The notes: generated by a model from the sequence alone, not told the origin. Shown: positions 9,649 to 21,377, numbered from the stretch's first letter. The stretch is DNA of 64,000 bases from Xanthostigma xanthostigma (GCA_963575645.1 OY754467.1:3162001-3226000), one strand, 5' to 3'. Numbers and translations: made by a program.

Positions 9649-10789
9649 AACATTTTAATACACAGAATAAAATTATCAGAATTTAAAAAATAAATATTGA
9701 TTGAAAGAATAACGTAATATTTATCAAAGAATTCCCTTCAGTAAACTTTCTGATTTGTGTTGACATTTACATAAATGAAAATAGTAAATATGTACATTCA
9801 GTCATCACCTACGACGACTAAAAATGAAAAAAAAATCTTGTTCACTTGTACGATTTTTCAAAAATATAAAACGTGTTTTCTTTAATGATAAATATTATGT
9901 AAATAACGTCAAAGTTTGTTTCAACTGTATACAAAAATAACGAAGTTTGTGTTGGCCCGGTTCAGAACATTGCTAGCGCTAAAGTAAGTCTCTCTAATGC
10001 CGGCACTTCGCATGGCTATTTGTATATGCCTATATGGCATATTTGGCAAACAATTACCAAGTGTGGACAGTCTATTTGACAAAGTGTTGGCCTTATTTGC
10101 CTATTTGACAAATAAGGCCAATACCAAATAAGCGTTACAGTGCGTTTGTCGGTTTTCGAGACACATCAAAGGAGCCAAATAGGCAAATACGCAAATAGAC
10201 CGTCCACACAATGGCCATATTCAGAAGCGCACGCGCCGTGAACCTGTACAGGCGTGCAGTATTTTTGTGTCTGTGCTGTGAGCGAGAACAGGAACAATTA
10301 CTATTGAAAATGAATTGGGACAATGAAATAGTGCTAAAATTCCTGGAATTTTGAACCTTGCGTTCTGCTGCCAAATGTTTGTTATTTGACTGCCATGTAT
10401 GGATGGTCGTATTTGCCTCTATTTGCATGTTTACTTGAACGTCATATATTTTGCCAAATACAACAAACACCCAATAGCGAAAACAAATGGCCATGTGAAG
10501 TGCCACCTTAAGACATTGGCGGAACTATACCACCTGAGGCCCGGATGGGGCCCTCCCTTAATATAAAAGAAGCGCCAGGCTGTAGTTTCATCTTTATAAA
10601 TCACGAAGTAAAGTAGATATTTGTATAATATAATACCTAACTTAAATTGATTAAATACAAAATTAATATTTTTTACCAAATTTTGTAATAAATATTACTT
10701 AATACTGAAAATCGTAAGAATGTGGACTTATAGGTACAGTATGTTTATTTCATTTTAATGTTATTAATAATTCACAAAAATTTGTAATC
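9649..10789. other. Mostly unassigned; local inverted repeat near 10090
   Basis: The stretch at 10060-10130 contains TTGGCCTTATTTGCCTATTTG followed closely by its near-inverse (AAATAAGGCCAA). 10500-10600 is slightly GC-rich. The 123- and 82-codon frames have no recognisable similarity. Confidence 0.4.
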
Positions 10790-10995
10790 AGTTATTAACG
10801 TTTGTGCTAAATTTATTATGTTTATTACTTACCCCTGATTGAGGTAAATATTTTAACATAAAATAAAAATCTGTCAATATTTTGTAATTTAAACTATGTG
10901 TTTGTTTTACTTTTTGTTTTTGTATCAGAAGCCTGATGAAGCCCCAATAAAAGAGGCGAAACGTCGCTAGATTATAAATTGGTATTTTGATAAAC
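10790..10995 (+). mobile_element. Penelope-like fragment with hammerhead-like motif
   Basis: At 10933-10967 the plus strand reads CTGATGA, A, GCCCC, loop, GAGGC, GAAACGTC, the hammerhead order with CUGAUGA and GAAA cores and a short helix II. The flanks are AT-rich and no second arm is seen. Confidence 0.45.
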
Positions 10996-11382
10996 ATAAA
11001 GTTTCACTTCATTCGCACAAAAAGGCTACAAGCACTCGTGTTTTTTTTCTAATTTAGTACATAACTTAATTTTTGCTTTCATAGATTATTTTTATCGCGA
11101 TCATCCTGTATGTATGTATTATACATTCAAATATCGTTTGTTCGATTTCTTATGTGTCACAAGAGACTTTTTAGTACCCAATCACAGGGACGGACTGCAT
11201 TAGAAAAATTGCATGGCATATTCAAAATATCCACGTTTTCTTAAGATTATTCGAATATATTATAGAACAAAGTTCAGATAAAAATCTAAAATTTCAATAC
11301 GTAATCTTTTCCCGTACATTAAACACCATCTTTTTAATGTTGGACGTCTAGTTTTCAGGTAATTAATAATAAAAAACTGGCC

Positions 11383-11450
11383 AAGTGCGAGTTGGAGCGA
11401 GAGTTCCGTACGAACTTGTAGGGACCGGGTATTTTATTGCGTTATAAAGA
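11383..11450 (+). mobile_element. Fragment of a common insect repeat (GGCCAAGTGCGAG)
   Basis: 'ctggccaagtgcgagttgg' followed by 'gagttccgtacg' matches a short interspersed repeat I recall from moth genomes. Truncated on both sides. The related GGGTTCCGGACCTC piece lies at 58390-58480. Confidence 0.4.
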
Positions 11451-11659
11451 GTTTTTATTAAACGGAGAGTAAAAGAAAACAATATTTTACGAATAGTTTT
11501 AATTTTGACTAAATTAAGTGAAAAAAATTTACATAACAAAATTATAACCTGTTAACTTTGCCAGTTTTAACTATATTTTTCGTTCTAATTTATTCGGATC
11601 TTGGGATATAGTGGGACTATCTTCGTTAAATAAAAAGAATTACAACAAACAAATGAACA

Positions 11660-12153
11660 CATTTCTAAGAATCCCATTGTTGAGGTTTAAATAATGACGT
11701 ATTGTTTCGCTATTGAGAGTGGTTGCTACGCTAGCTGTAGAGAACTATTTAAAAAATTTAAAATTCTTACCGTTTACGACATTTTTATTCTAGAATGCGC
11801 ACTATTTGTAAACAATAATCCTTCTCTTTTTATCGAGAATAATTTTGAGCATAGCTACTCGACAAGAAATAAAAATAATTTTAAAACGTTAGCATCTTTG
11901 CTAACTGTAATTCAGAGAGGTGTCCGCAACGCTATGATTCGGATACATAATAAAGTACCTGCACATATAAAAGCTGGGGTTAACCTGAAAAAAAATCTAA
12001 AAGAATTTTTATTTACAGAAACAAATTACGATTTAAAAAATTATCTTTAACAATGATATCTATTATGACAAGCCTGACGCTATTAATACATGTGTACATG
12101 TACCATTAATAAAGTATATTTATTAATATTATTAATATTAATATTAATATATA
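11660..12153 (+). mobile_element. 5'-truncated LINE (jockey/CR1-like) 3' end
   Basis: The frame 11694-12050 resembles the C-terminal tail of jockey/CR1-type LINE ORF2 downstream of the reverse-transcriptase core: CRELFKKFKILTVYDIFILE, then a YSTRNKNNF motif and HNKVPAHIK. The 3' end runs into an ATT/TATTAA-rich tail at 12110-12150, typical of LINE 3' ends. The endonuclease and RT catalytic parts are absent, so it is dead on arrival. Confidence 0.75.
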
Positions 12154-13446
12154 GAGTGTTTCAATAATTGAATAACAATGTAAACCAAATAAACCTTAGA
12201 CATTTTTACGTTTTAAGGAGTTTTTAATTAATTAAAAGTTCGTTATATAGAGTTCACACTGTATTAAAAAAAAATTAAATTATGATTTCTGTTGCTCACT
12301 GCTGCCCAATAGGCCAGTCCGTCCCAGATAAAACAGGCTTTATATTGTACGAGAAAAATTACCAATCAAAACAAAAGAAACGAGTAAGGAAAAATACGAC
12401 AAGTTTTTATCTTCGAGCAAATAAAAACATAAACAAATATATGGTTATATTGCCATAGCCTACCATTCAGAAGTGAACATAAAAGTTTTCCACGGTATGA
12501 TAGTAATCAGACGTTGGCATAGTTGATACAAAAATATATCCGGGATGGTCAAAATCATGACTTGATCGTGTCATCACAGAATAAACATGATGTGGCCACA
12601 TGAGTCTTTATTGGGAGCTGGCTCCGTGCGCTCCGCTCACTAAAAAGAGTCGCTCAGACCGAGTCGTTCAAAGGAGCGACACTAGACACAAGAGTGCAGA
12701 CTGCAGAGGTGTGAAGTGTCATCATGCATGCTCAGGAGTCACGTAGCATTGCACAGCACAATACACACACTCAGTTCTGAGCTCATTTTAATATGATTCT
12801 GATCTTATATTATTCGCATTTCGGATAAACTATATAAAGTATAATAATAGCTTAACAATAATAATGTTTATTGTTACAATATTATATCTTTGTCAACGAC
12901 GTCAATGTGAATGGTTTAAGTCACTGTAAGCTTAATACTAGTACTTACAGTGTGTCATTCAACATTAAATGACTCAGCAAAGATAACTCCGTGCGTGCAA
13001 AATTCACTAGTGCCTCTGTGGCCTGTGTTGTGTGCGCTCTGTAAATGTGCGAATGCAAGAGTACAGAACAGCTCAGCACAGAGCAATCGTGCTCGGAGTG
13101 AGTCATTCACAAAAAAAATCCTGCTTTTAAAATGGCACAAATATGTCGTAAATGCAGTAAAAATGAGGCAATTTTAAAATATTTACTATGAGAAAAAAAG
13201 AAAATTGCAAACTTACCAGTATTTTCAGTATTGAAGATGTCTTCCGATTTCTGAAACAAAGTAATCCATACGTCAATAATTACGAAAACCTGTGAAATAA
13301 AAAAGGGAAGAAAGATCTCAAAGTATACAGTTTTGTATAACAATCACAAAATGCATTGATTTTTTCGTTTATTTATAAAGTTGTTGCAAGACAATTGTTG
13401 CACGGGTTGTACTAGTTTTGTTCTATTTTTAGTTGTGGAAAAAAAT
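12154..13446. other. Unassigned stretch
   Basis: About 12600-12780 is GC-richer (GTGCGCTCCGCTCAC, GAGTCGCTCAGACCGAG) and resembles hAT interior sequence, but no ends were found. Short frames at 12950-13343 look random. Confidence 0.4.
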
Positions 13447-13846
13447 GAATAATAATAATGAGAAAGTCTTTAACGTCTGTTTCTCGACTTTATGTCATAA
13501 CAGACGCCATTCGCACCATTACTATTTTCCATTCAACACACTTCCCGTTATTTTATATATTTTTGAACTTTCGAATTAAGGAATTTTGGGGCATTAAGAT
13601 TACATAGGCTTTTGAGTATAGGAGTTTGACAGGTAATCGGCCATGGGCTTGAATAAGGATCCATCTCGATATTTATCTGGAATTATTCAGGCAAACCATT
13701 CAACAAGATGGCCGGTACAGGAATTACAGTTTCTCTGCGAAAGGCAGCAGGAAAAATTCCCAGCCACATCTGCCCCCGCCGGGATTAGTCCCCGGTACCT
13801 CGCGAATGCGAGTCTAGTGCTCTCACCACTACGCTACACCGCTCGG
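13447..13846 (-). mobile_element. SINE family S, copy 2
   Basis: tRNA-like head at 13776-13846 with A box TGGTGAGAGC context and a slightly degraded B box; the body and GTTAAAGACT-type 3' end align with copy 1. Flanked on both sides by A-rich plus AATAATAAT sequence, an imperfect target duplication. Confidence 0.8.
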
Positions 13847-14099
13847 TGAAAAAAAAAATAATAATAAAAGACGGTAAAGCGCATTTTAATTCTGTAGAGC
13901 ACTTATTCTGTGCTAAATGTGGATTTTGAATAGCCAAACTGATGCCCTTAAAAGACAACAAACTTCGTATAACTATATCTTAGCCATATAAAACCCCCTC
14001 TTATACTATTTTATTTAGAGATGAAACTAAAGCGGCGAAATCAGTGGTTCTCAAACATCAAAATCACTTCTTCAAATGTAGATTACTGTCAGACAATTT
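13847..14099. other. No recognised feature
   Basis: AT-rich unique DNA. Confidence 0.4.
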
Positions 14100-15345
14100 T
14101 AAAGGACCCCGCACAAACCTTATGGGATTTGGTTCTCAGTTAAATTGATCGAAAATGGCTTTATTTTATATTATTAATAAAAATCGCAGGATTGTGGACA
14201 AAAAGTTATTTATTTAGTGTACGACGTTTCGTCTATAAATTTAGACTTTTGACGTGATAACGTCTTATAAATTGATGAATCACTAATCTTATAAATTGAT
14301 GAAACACCGGCTGCATGCACGAAAAAGTGTAACGTCCCTAACATTCCGCCTGACCCTGTGCGTGCTTTTCTCGAAAACGGCCCTAACGATTTGGATGAAA
14401 TTTACTGAAAAGGGATTTTGGGGGGCAAAAAATCGTTTTAGCTAGGTCTCATCTCTCGAAAAAATCGTTTTCATACAAATTTTATCATTATAAAAATCAA
14501 TTTTTTGACGTATGAAAATACTTAAATATTGTAAGTAGGTTTTGGAATTTTATATAAACAATGAAACAATTGTTTTCAAAATATTATGACAGTTAATCTT
14601 TGAGATTTAAAATAAATACGAAAGAAAGAAAGTTAAAAAAACAATATTATTATTATAGGTGGTGAGTAATTTTAATAAATAAAATTAACCTAAATTTGAA
14701 GCGAAAGATGCAATATCATAGATTCGAATTATTATAATTATTATATAAATTTAGGTTATGTATTACGGAATACGTTATCACGTAAAACTATCGTCCGTAA
14801 ACCGACTTTACAGACAACCAATTTTTTTTTTCAAATAACTTTTTGTCCACAATCCTGCGATTTTTATTAATAATTATCTCGATGGACACGATATCTAATA
14901 TATCTTTATTTTATAGTTTAAAGGTCACTAAGTGTCCATATAGATTTTGTATAGCTACAAATATGTTTAGCGAGATTTTACATATAGGAATATCTATTGA
15001 ATACACAAACATGTTCCATGTGCTTTTTTTTAAATAGAAAAATAGTCGAAAACTAGGCAATATTGGAAGGTGTCACCCTGTATAAAATAATAATGTCATA
15101 TTCGGATTCAGCGCACTCGAAAACATAATATTTCTAGAACTTAGGATTTTTTAAGATTGTGAATTCAACGGATATGCCTATATCTAAAATCTCGCTAAAC
15201 ATATCTGGAGATAAAGATCTATTGGTTTTTAGACTATGCGCCTATGGATCTTTAGTGACCTTTAAACTATAAAATAAAACCACTTTCGATCAATTTAGCC
15301 GAGAACCAAATCTCATAAGGTTTATGCGGGGTCCTTTAATCCTAA
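14100..15345. mobile_element. Nested inverted-repeat complex
   Basis: The outer arms 14100-14170 and 15266-15341 are inverted copies (AAAGGACCCCGCA..AACCTTATG). An inner pair, ATCGCAGGATTGTGGACAAA at 14184-14203 and its inverse near 14840-14860, brackets the HINE-like insert, and another pair (TAGTTTAAAGGTCACTAA at 14916, inverse near 15250) lies further in. This implies at least two foldback elements plus one insertion. Confidence 0.65.
14247..14830 (+). mobile_element. HINE/Helentron-like family F, copy 2
   Basis: Starts TTTTGACGTGATAACGTC and ends ACGTTATCACGTAAAAC, hairpin, GACAACCAATTTT. Body as copy 1 (5420-6020) in opposite orientation. Inserted in the middle of a foldback, in a T/A run. 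Confidence 0.78.
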
Positions 15346-15486
15346 AAACTTGGGTTCGACAATATAGTGTAATTGCAATTACAGGCAGTGTGGCTTTATA
15401 ATGTGAACTTTTAGGAAAAAATAAAAACTTCAACCCCTTAATACATCCCTTAAAATAATATTTTTTTCTTAATTGCAATGTCATTA

Positions 15487-15675
15487 TGAATTCAACATCT
15501 GCACCAAATTAAATATGCAGTTTCAGAGATTACCTCCAACGTCCCAACTTACAGATATCACTTCTTTATACTTCTATAATAATCTTACAAAGAGGTGAAG
15601 TCTGTAAGTTTGAATGTAGGAGGTAATCTTCGAAACTACATAGTACATATTTAATTTGGTGCAAATGTTGAATAG
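15487..15675. mobile_element. Foldback MITE, 190 bp
   Basis: Arms 15490-15562 and 15592-15672 are inverted copies; outer ends read TTCAACATCTGCACCAAATT and its near-complement. Non-coding. Confidence 0.7.
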
Positions 15676-15747
15676 AACTTTTTCTGTAATTATATCGAAT
15701 TATTTTAAAATAATCTATATTTCTATAACAATCTTACAGATTCCAAA

Positions 15748-16185
15748 TCTTCTTGGCTTCCCGGCTTGTACGCCGTGGTTCATTGGTATTTATACCTGAC
15801 GTTTCGTCTACATCTGCGGTAGACATTATCAAAGGCGATGTGGTAGCGGGCGAAGTGTTCTTCTAGGCTGCTCACAGGTAAGTGTGTCGACAAGTGTGGT
15901 GCTTCCGTCTTTTATGGTCAGCGTGCTCGTGTTCTCTACTCGGTCGTAGTATGCTCTTCTGTGATTGGTCGTTCCATTCAATTGGTTGGTATTGCACAGT
16001 GCAGGTGTCCAGGTTTTACTTAGATTTAAACCTTCATCTTTGCGGTTGAAATTATTTGTATGTTTGTGTATTTCTATGGCTTCTCTGTATATGCGTGGGT
16101 AGGAACCAATGGACCACGCCATACAAGCCGGGAAACCAAGAAGATTTGGATCAACACCGGCCGTGAAAGCCTGCACAATCTTACA
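15748..16185 (-). mobile_element. Penelope-like element, 3' remnant with inverted ends
   Basis: On the minus strand a frame (about 16110 down to 15880) contains YPRIYREAIEIHKHTNNFNR then LSKTWTPAL, the tail that follows the GIY-YIG nuclease in Penelope-like reverse transcriptases. Downstream lies a hammerhead-like motif at 15799-15832 (TTGATAA, GTCTAC/GTAGAC stem, GAAAC). The two ends (15748-15790 and 16104-16148) are inverted copies. This ties the hammerhead-like motif of the foldbacks to Penelope elements. Only the 3' part remains. Confidence 0.75.
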
Positions 16186-16189
16186 GATT

Positions 16190-16786
16190 ATCATATATAT
16201 TAATACGCTAAGGTTAAAGATGTTTGCCTCCCTTTTTAGAAAAACCCTCACAATTTCTCCACATAAATTATATATCATTTTACAGATAATTGCTTGCTTT
16301 ACTGACATGACAACTAAAAAAATTATTATTGCTTTTGTTTTTGTAAATTAATTAAAATACAGCAACGCTGAACAACGTCTGCCATCTGACGGCGTTAATT
16401 TTGAAACAACGTCAACACTTCGATCTGTCATCTGACCTTCATATTGTAATACAACAGACACAATACTGCATACTGCCATCTGACGGCTTTAATTTTGAAA
16501 CAGCGAGCAACGCTGAACAACGTCACAGCAATGCTGCATGATGCCATCTGACGGCTTAGCTCAACGCTTTTGCTACTTGCGCCTCTATATGACAATTAAA
16601 AAGTAAAATATATCTTCGATCTGTCATCTGAGCTTCATATTGTAATACAACAAAAAGAAGAACGTTATAAGCAGTGTGCAAAATTAGAAACGAATTGAAT
16701 AGCTGCAATCATATTTAAAAAATAATTTTGTAAAGTGATAATTATTATACTTATTTAGTGCGAATAATTCGCACAGGTCACACTAG
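16190..16786 (+). mobile_element. HelB Helitron, copy 1
   Basis: Starts TCATATATATTAATACGC and ends with the hairpin GTGCGAA-TA-TTCGCAC then AGGTCACACTAG, followed by T. The body holds three or four repeats of a GCCGTCAGATGGCA motif. About 597 bp, no Rep/helicase coding. It begins only a few bases beyond the Penelope-like remnant. Confidence 0.85.
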
Positions 16787-17399
16787 TTTTAAAATAATTC
16801 GATAATAATTACAGAAAAAAAATACTGAGAAACAGTTTAAGTCTTGCAGGACGGTGATCTAGAAGATATCGAGTGAACAGTGCACCGGTCATTCGGGCGT
16901 TTCCGGCATCCGTCGTGCTCGATGACGGCTCAAAACAACAGCATTTGATGTTCACGGATGGGCGCGAGGGGAAGGGGGGAGGGGAAGTAAGGCGATATTC
17001 GCGAACAGTACGGCGCGTGCACGAAAACATTGTTATCAATGACTCTAGTGTATATTAACTTTATACTAATAGGGGAAAGGCGCCAAATGGGCAGGAATTG
17101 TATATTCACGCAGATATGTACCTACGAATAAACGAGCAGAGGAACGAAGTAAAAATTAAAAATAATGTCACAAGTGAGCCTAGAGATGTACAAGATACCT
17201 CATAAAAAATACCTGGAATTCAAGTTATAAGATACTTCTAAGTAAAGTATTTGAGATATCAGATATCTACAATATAGATACTTTTGGAAATGGTATTTGA
17301 AATACTAGATACAAAACAAGTAGGTATCTTCTAATTACTTTTTTTAAATAAGATATTTTTTGAAAATATATTTTTTTTATTCCCAAGTAAAATTTAAGG
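16787..17399. other. Single-copy stretch with GC-rich island
   Basis: About 16850-17045 is GC-rich (GGGCGTTTCCGGCATCCG, GGCGCGAGGGGAAGG), unlike neighbouring DNA. A 61-codon frame opens at 16873 but is not recognisable. 17185-17335 is made of degenerate GATAC/AGATAC words like those in some hAT MITEs. It could hold an exon or promoter. Confidence 0.3.
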
Positions 17400-17490
17400 T
17401 TTATTTAGCTTTATTACATACATTTTTAATTCAACGTTTCGGCCTCCTTTGGACGATCGCCTTCAAGAATGAAAATTCTTAACTAATATG
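17400..17490 (-). mobile_element. Penelope-like end fragment
   Basis: The minus strand reads CTTGAAGGCGATCGTCC then GGAGGCCGAAACGTTG, the same type of motif as in the other foldbacks but without CUGAUGA. Solitary fragment. Confidence 0.35.
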
Positions 17491-17655
17491 ATTACCTAGT
17501 GAGGGGGAAAATATTTCAAGATATATATTGTACTGTACTATTATTATTATTAATCCGCGACAAATAGCCGCAAAAAGTAGTTTTGTAGTTAAATATAATA
17601 AAAACCAAAAAATACTTCGCGATCTTAAGCCCTCTTAAACAAAAATTATTGTGCA

Positions 17656-18248
17656 CTAGCGGTCCCGTCCGGTTTCACCCGGGTGTAAAAGAACGAATGA
17701 GGAAGTGAGGAACGTGAGTACACACATTCATCTTAGTTTACTGAGATGAATGTTGTGTCCAAATTTCATGATGATCGGAGTTACCGATCAAAAGTTTTTG
17801 TCGATAAAAAGCAGTATCTATACTTTTTTTAACTAACAATTTTTTTTTAATTAATTAAATAAAATTAAAATAAATTTAAATGTCAGCCTTAGAAGAAAAC
17901 AATGTAGAAAATAAAAAAAAAATTATATTCACCCAACGTGGGGCTCGAACCCACGACCCTGATATTGACAATCGCATGCTCTACCGATTGAGCTATTCGG
18001 GGTTGTGTACTCACAAAGCTAATATGAGTATATTTAGTTAGTGCATTTCACCTGAATTGAGATACATTTTGCAACATTTTTCATTAATGCTCCGCTCCTA
18101 ATGATCGTAGCGTGATATTATATAGCCTATAGCCTTCCTCGATAAATGGGCTATCCAACAAAAATTTTTTTTTTCATTTTGAACCTGTAGTTCCTGAGAT
18201 TAGCGCGTTCAAACAAACAAACTCTTCAGCTTTATATATTAGTATAGA
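17656..18248 (-). mobile_element. HelA Helitron, copy 2 (long, full length)
   Basis: Both ends intact: CTAG with the CCCGG hairpin at the left, TCTATACTAATATATAAAGC (reverse) at the right. It contains the tRNA-Lys-like segment at 17930-18002. About 593 bp. Confidence 0.88.
17930..18002 (-). tRNA. tRNA-Lys-derived pseudogene in HelA copy 2
   Basis: A box (TAGCTCAATCGGTAGAGC) and B box (GGTTCGAGCCC) are intact, and the T arm GTGGGTTCGAGCCCCAC is perfect. The anticodon loop reads TTGTCAA with a mismatched stem. It may still bind TFIIIC, but it is not a lysine tRNA. Confidence 0.7.
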
Positions 18249-18596
18249 TAACACCTAAAAAATTATACATGTACCAAAGTGCCTATCTAACATTTTTCAA
18301 TTTCGGGCAGCTTTGCTCTATGCGTTTTAGTTTACTTTGTTACATTTCATGATAATAGAAAGACTGAAGCGAGAAATTTGCTGAAGTTTTCTTGGCGTCG
18401 TATTTACGGATTCATAATACACTTTATTTTCAGTAAAGCATTGGGGTTACAAATTGCCCTACGGTCTTATTTTGTTCCACATTTATTTTTATTTTGTCTA
18501 CCGAAAATATATCTGATTACGTTTTCGTTTTTTTTATTTTTTGACATACCGCATCGATACTGAATTTATACGACATTTTTTATACTATTTAAACTA
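18249..18596. other. No recognised feature
   Basis: AT-rich unique DNA between HelA and the TTAA MITE. Confidence 0.4.
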
Positions 18597-18600
18597 TTAA

Positions 18601-19309
18601 GGAGGTTGAGCCGTTTTACGAAGATAATGAAAAAAATCTAAAATAAAGTTTTTTTAATAAATTTTTTTATGACAAAATTTTCTGTAAAAAATCCAAGATC
18701 ATTAGGAGATTTATAAAGTTAAAAATTAAAAAAAACTTTTACATGTAGTCTTATGGAAAATATGTCAACCTAGCATGCAAACGGTACATTTTAATTTTTT
18801 GCAAATAACCAAATAATGTCAGCAGTTCCGAAAACTAACTGTGTAAAGCATCGATGTCTTACGCATATTTTAATATTTTTTCCAATTTAATTAGGAGACA
18901 TTTAATCAATAGAAAAATTATTAAACCTTAGCACTTTTCGATTATTGACTTTTATTCTTGACAATTTTAACAATTTTAACTGAATTTTCAACTTTTTAAT
19001 GATTTATTTTTAATTTTTGTTACTTCTAATTTCTTTTTTTAGTTATTTACTGCAAAAAATATGTAAAATACAGATATTTACATAAATTTATTTTTTCTAA
19101 CCTAACTTTGTACAAAACATTCAAAAGTTAGTCCATTAAGTAAAAGACTGAAATAATTAATTAATATTAAAAAAAATATTTATTTATGCCTTTATGACAA
19201 TAATTTATTGTTATCATCGACTTATAACCTTTTGTAAAAATGTATTATGGAAAAGTTCCCATTTAGAATTCGACTTACTTTTGATTGGAACTGTAACGCA
19301 TCAACCTCC
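18601..19309 (+). mobile_element. TTAA MITE family M, copy 2
   Basis: TTAA at 18597-18600 and 19310-19313; ends GGAGGTTGAGCCG and the inverted CATCAACCTCC. About 709 bp, aligning with copy 1 along its length with few differences. Confidence 0.87.
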
Positions 19310-19386
19310 TTAATTAAAGGATTCAACGCGAATGGAGCAGAAGCTGACCGGTTGTTTAAAAAACTTTGCCTTTTTCTATGACGTTA

Positions 19387-19487
19387 ACACGGGCGTACCC
19401 AGCTTTTGGCTCAGGAGGTGGCAAATTATAAATTTCTTAAGCCGGGTCCACCGTGCTTGTTTTGCCCTCCTGGATACGCCAGTGCTT
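19387..19487. mobile_element. Short MITE with CACNGGCGTAnCCAG ends
   Basis: CACGGGCGTACCCAG on the left faces CTGGATACGCCAGTG on the right. About 100 bp. Its right half recurs at about 21690-21745. Confidence 0.5.
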
Positions 19488-19580
19488 ACGGCGTAAAAAA
19501 AGACAGAAGTATATGTTTGCACCCTAATAGTTCGATTGCGATTTTATTCCTATGCTCAGTATAGAATAGAAGTATATATG
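19432..19580 (+). repeat. Dispersed direct duplication, left copy
   Basis: About 148 bp, from AAATTTCTTAAGCCGGGTCC to CTCAGTATAGAATAGAAG, recurs in the same orientation at 21687-21837 with few changes. It spans the end of a MITE plus unrelated flanking DNA, so it is a segmental copy, not a transposon family. The two copies bracket the foldback at 19897-21364. Confidence 0.8.
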
Positions 19581-19599
19581 GAATAATAACAACAACAAC

Positions 19600-19730
19600 G
19601 AATGCACAACAACAAGTACGACGCCGCGGTTGACCGGAATCAGATTCCCGCTGTGCATTGTGCAGTCAGACACCGGATCGGGCACGCGGCGGCGTCTGTT
19701 GTATCCCTTGCTTTGATAAAAATGAATGAT
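19600..19730. other. GC-rich island
   Basis: CGACGCCGCGGTTGACCGG and GGGCACGCGGCGGCG stand out in AT-rich surroundings. No protein similarity seen; possible promoter or exon relic. Confidence 0.25.
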
Positions 19731-20179
19731 ATATTAATGGTTTGATATTATGATACGTCAAAAATTGTGCTTTGGATCGAAAATATACCTACTCTAAATT
19801 GAACATTTTATTTTGCAACTTTGTGAAACACTTAACTAATAAAGTTATGAGACGCAACAGGAGGGCAACTAACATACACTATCTATAACAGTTAGTCAAA
19901 TCTTTGATTAACGTCTGATTAGAACTCTTCAATAAATAAATTATTGACCAATTTTTCAGACAATATATTAACAAAATTTATTAATAATACATTAACGTTT
20001 CGATCCGGATTTGGATCTTCTTCAGAACGGATCTAAAAAAAATAATTAATAATTAGTTTCTATTTATTTTGAATGCAATTCGTGATAGATTTTTTTAAAA
20101 TATAAATATTGAAAAAATAATAACAAACAATGTTTTATTACGTAGTCATGGAAATAATTTGAGCACCTATAAAGAAAGA

Positions 20180-20702
20180 ATAGTATATTGTGCGACTAGT
20201 GAGAGAAGGAGAAGATTCCATGAGCGTGAAATTTGCCGCACGAGCGCAGCGAGTGCGGTAAAACACACGCGAGTGGAATATTCTCCTTCGATCAATAGTC
20301 GCACATAATACTTTATTCAACTAGCAGGAGTAATATGTAATCGGGGCCCTGATAAAAGAGGGAAAAATAATAAATCACTTCATTGATTGACGTACCACCG
20401 TCAGTGTATACACAAGATTGCCATGATTTCGCTGAATTGCGATGCTGTTTTCATATAAGTATACAATACCGCCTACCACGTTCCTATTGGTCCAGAAGCT
20501 ACTTGCAGTTTTTTTCATTATTTAGCGCTTGGGCTTGCTACTGAGTTTCTATTGGTCCAGAAAATTCATTATTACACTAGTGAAGTAATACATTATTTCT
20601 CCCACGCCAGAAAATTCATTATTACACTAGTGAAGTAATATATTATTTCTCCCACGTTTAGCAGGGCCCCGAAATTACATATTACTCACGCGTGTTGAAT
20701 AA
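20180..20702 (+). mobile_element. Family P element, copy 2 (first of a tandem pair)
   Basis: Begins TAGTATATTGTGCGACTAG and ends ACGCGTGTTGAATA. Unlike copy 1 it keeps the GCCGCACGAGCGCAGCGAG segment and has an internal duplication of about 48 bp (AGAAAATTCATTATTACACT at about 20560 and 20608). Confidence 0.8.
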
Positions 20703-21231
20703 TAGTATATTGTGCGACTAGTGAGAGAAGGAGAAGATTCCATGAGCGTGAAATTTGCCGCACGAGCGCAGCGAGTGCGGTAAAACGCACGCGAGTGGAA
20801 TATTCTCCTTCGATCAATAGTCGCACATAATACTTTATTCAACTAGCAGGAGTAATATGTAATCGGGGCCCTGATAAAAGAGGGAAAAATAATAAATCAC
20901 TTCATTGATTGACGTACCCAACGTCAGTGTATAAACACAAGATTGCCTTGACAGTTGACTTTCGCTGAATTGCGATGCTGTTTTCATATATACAATACCG
21001 CCTACCACGTTCCTATTGGTCCAGAAGCTACTTGCAGTTTTTTTCATTATTTAGCGCTTGGGCTTGCTACTGAGTTTCTATTGGTCCAGAAAATTCATTA
21101 TTACACTAGTGAAGTAATATATTATTTCTCCCACGCCAGAAAATTCATTATTACACTAGTGAAGTAATATATTATTTCTCCCACGTTTAGCAGGGCCCCG
21201 AAATTACATATTACTCACGCGTGTTGAATAA
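20703..21231 (+). mobile_element. Family P element, copy 3 (second of a tandem pair)
   Basis: Follows copy 2 head to tail with a 522-bp period and shares its internal 48-bp duplication, so one was copied from the other in place. Nearly identical sequence implies a recent event. Confidence 0.8.
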
Positions 21232-21377
21232 AAATTATTAAAAACAAATTATTTCAAAATAATATTATATATATTACTTAAATTTTCCGGATCGAAACGT
21301 TAATGTATTATTAATAAATTTTGTTAATATTTTGTCTGAAAAATTGGTCGATAATTTTATTTATTATAACAGTTAGT

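Larger units (their letters stand above)
11184..12326. mobile_element. Candidate hAT-like termini around a LINE fragment
   Basis: CAGGGACGGACTG at 11184-11196 faces CAGTCCGTCCCAG at about 12313-12325. The ends look hAT-like, but I found no 8-bp target duplication, so the pairing may be fortuitous. Confidence 0.3.
19897..21364. mobile_element. Penelope-like foldback FB-b with tandem family P elements inside
   Basis: TATAACAGTTAGT at 19884-19896 is perfectly repeated at 21365-21377, a 13-bp target duplication. Arms share TTTTTCAGACAATATATTAA and ACATTAACGTTTCGATCC. The hammerhead-like core lies at 19997-20035 on the minus strand (CTGAAGA, A, GATCC..GGATC, GAAAC). Two family P elements occupy 20180-21231. 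Confidence 0.87.

Noticed and set aside
10135-10506. 123-codon minus-strand frame
   Set aside because: Covers a local inverted repeat and shows no family motif.
11184-12326. A complete hAT element bounded by GGGACGGACTG ends
   Set aside because: No 8-bp duplication and the interior is a LINE fragment plus unrelated DNA; reported only at low confidence.
20835-21167. Frames of about 70 codons on both strands
   Set aside because: They fall inside family P elements and recur with that repeat.
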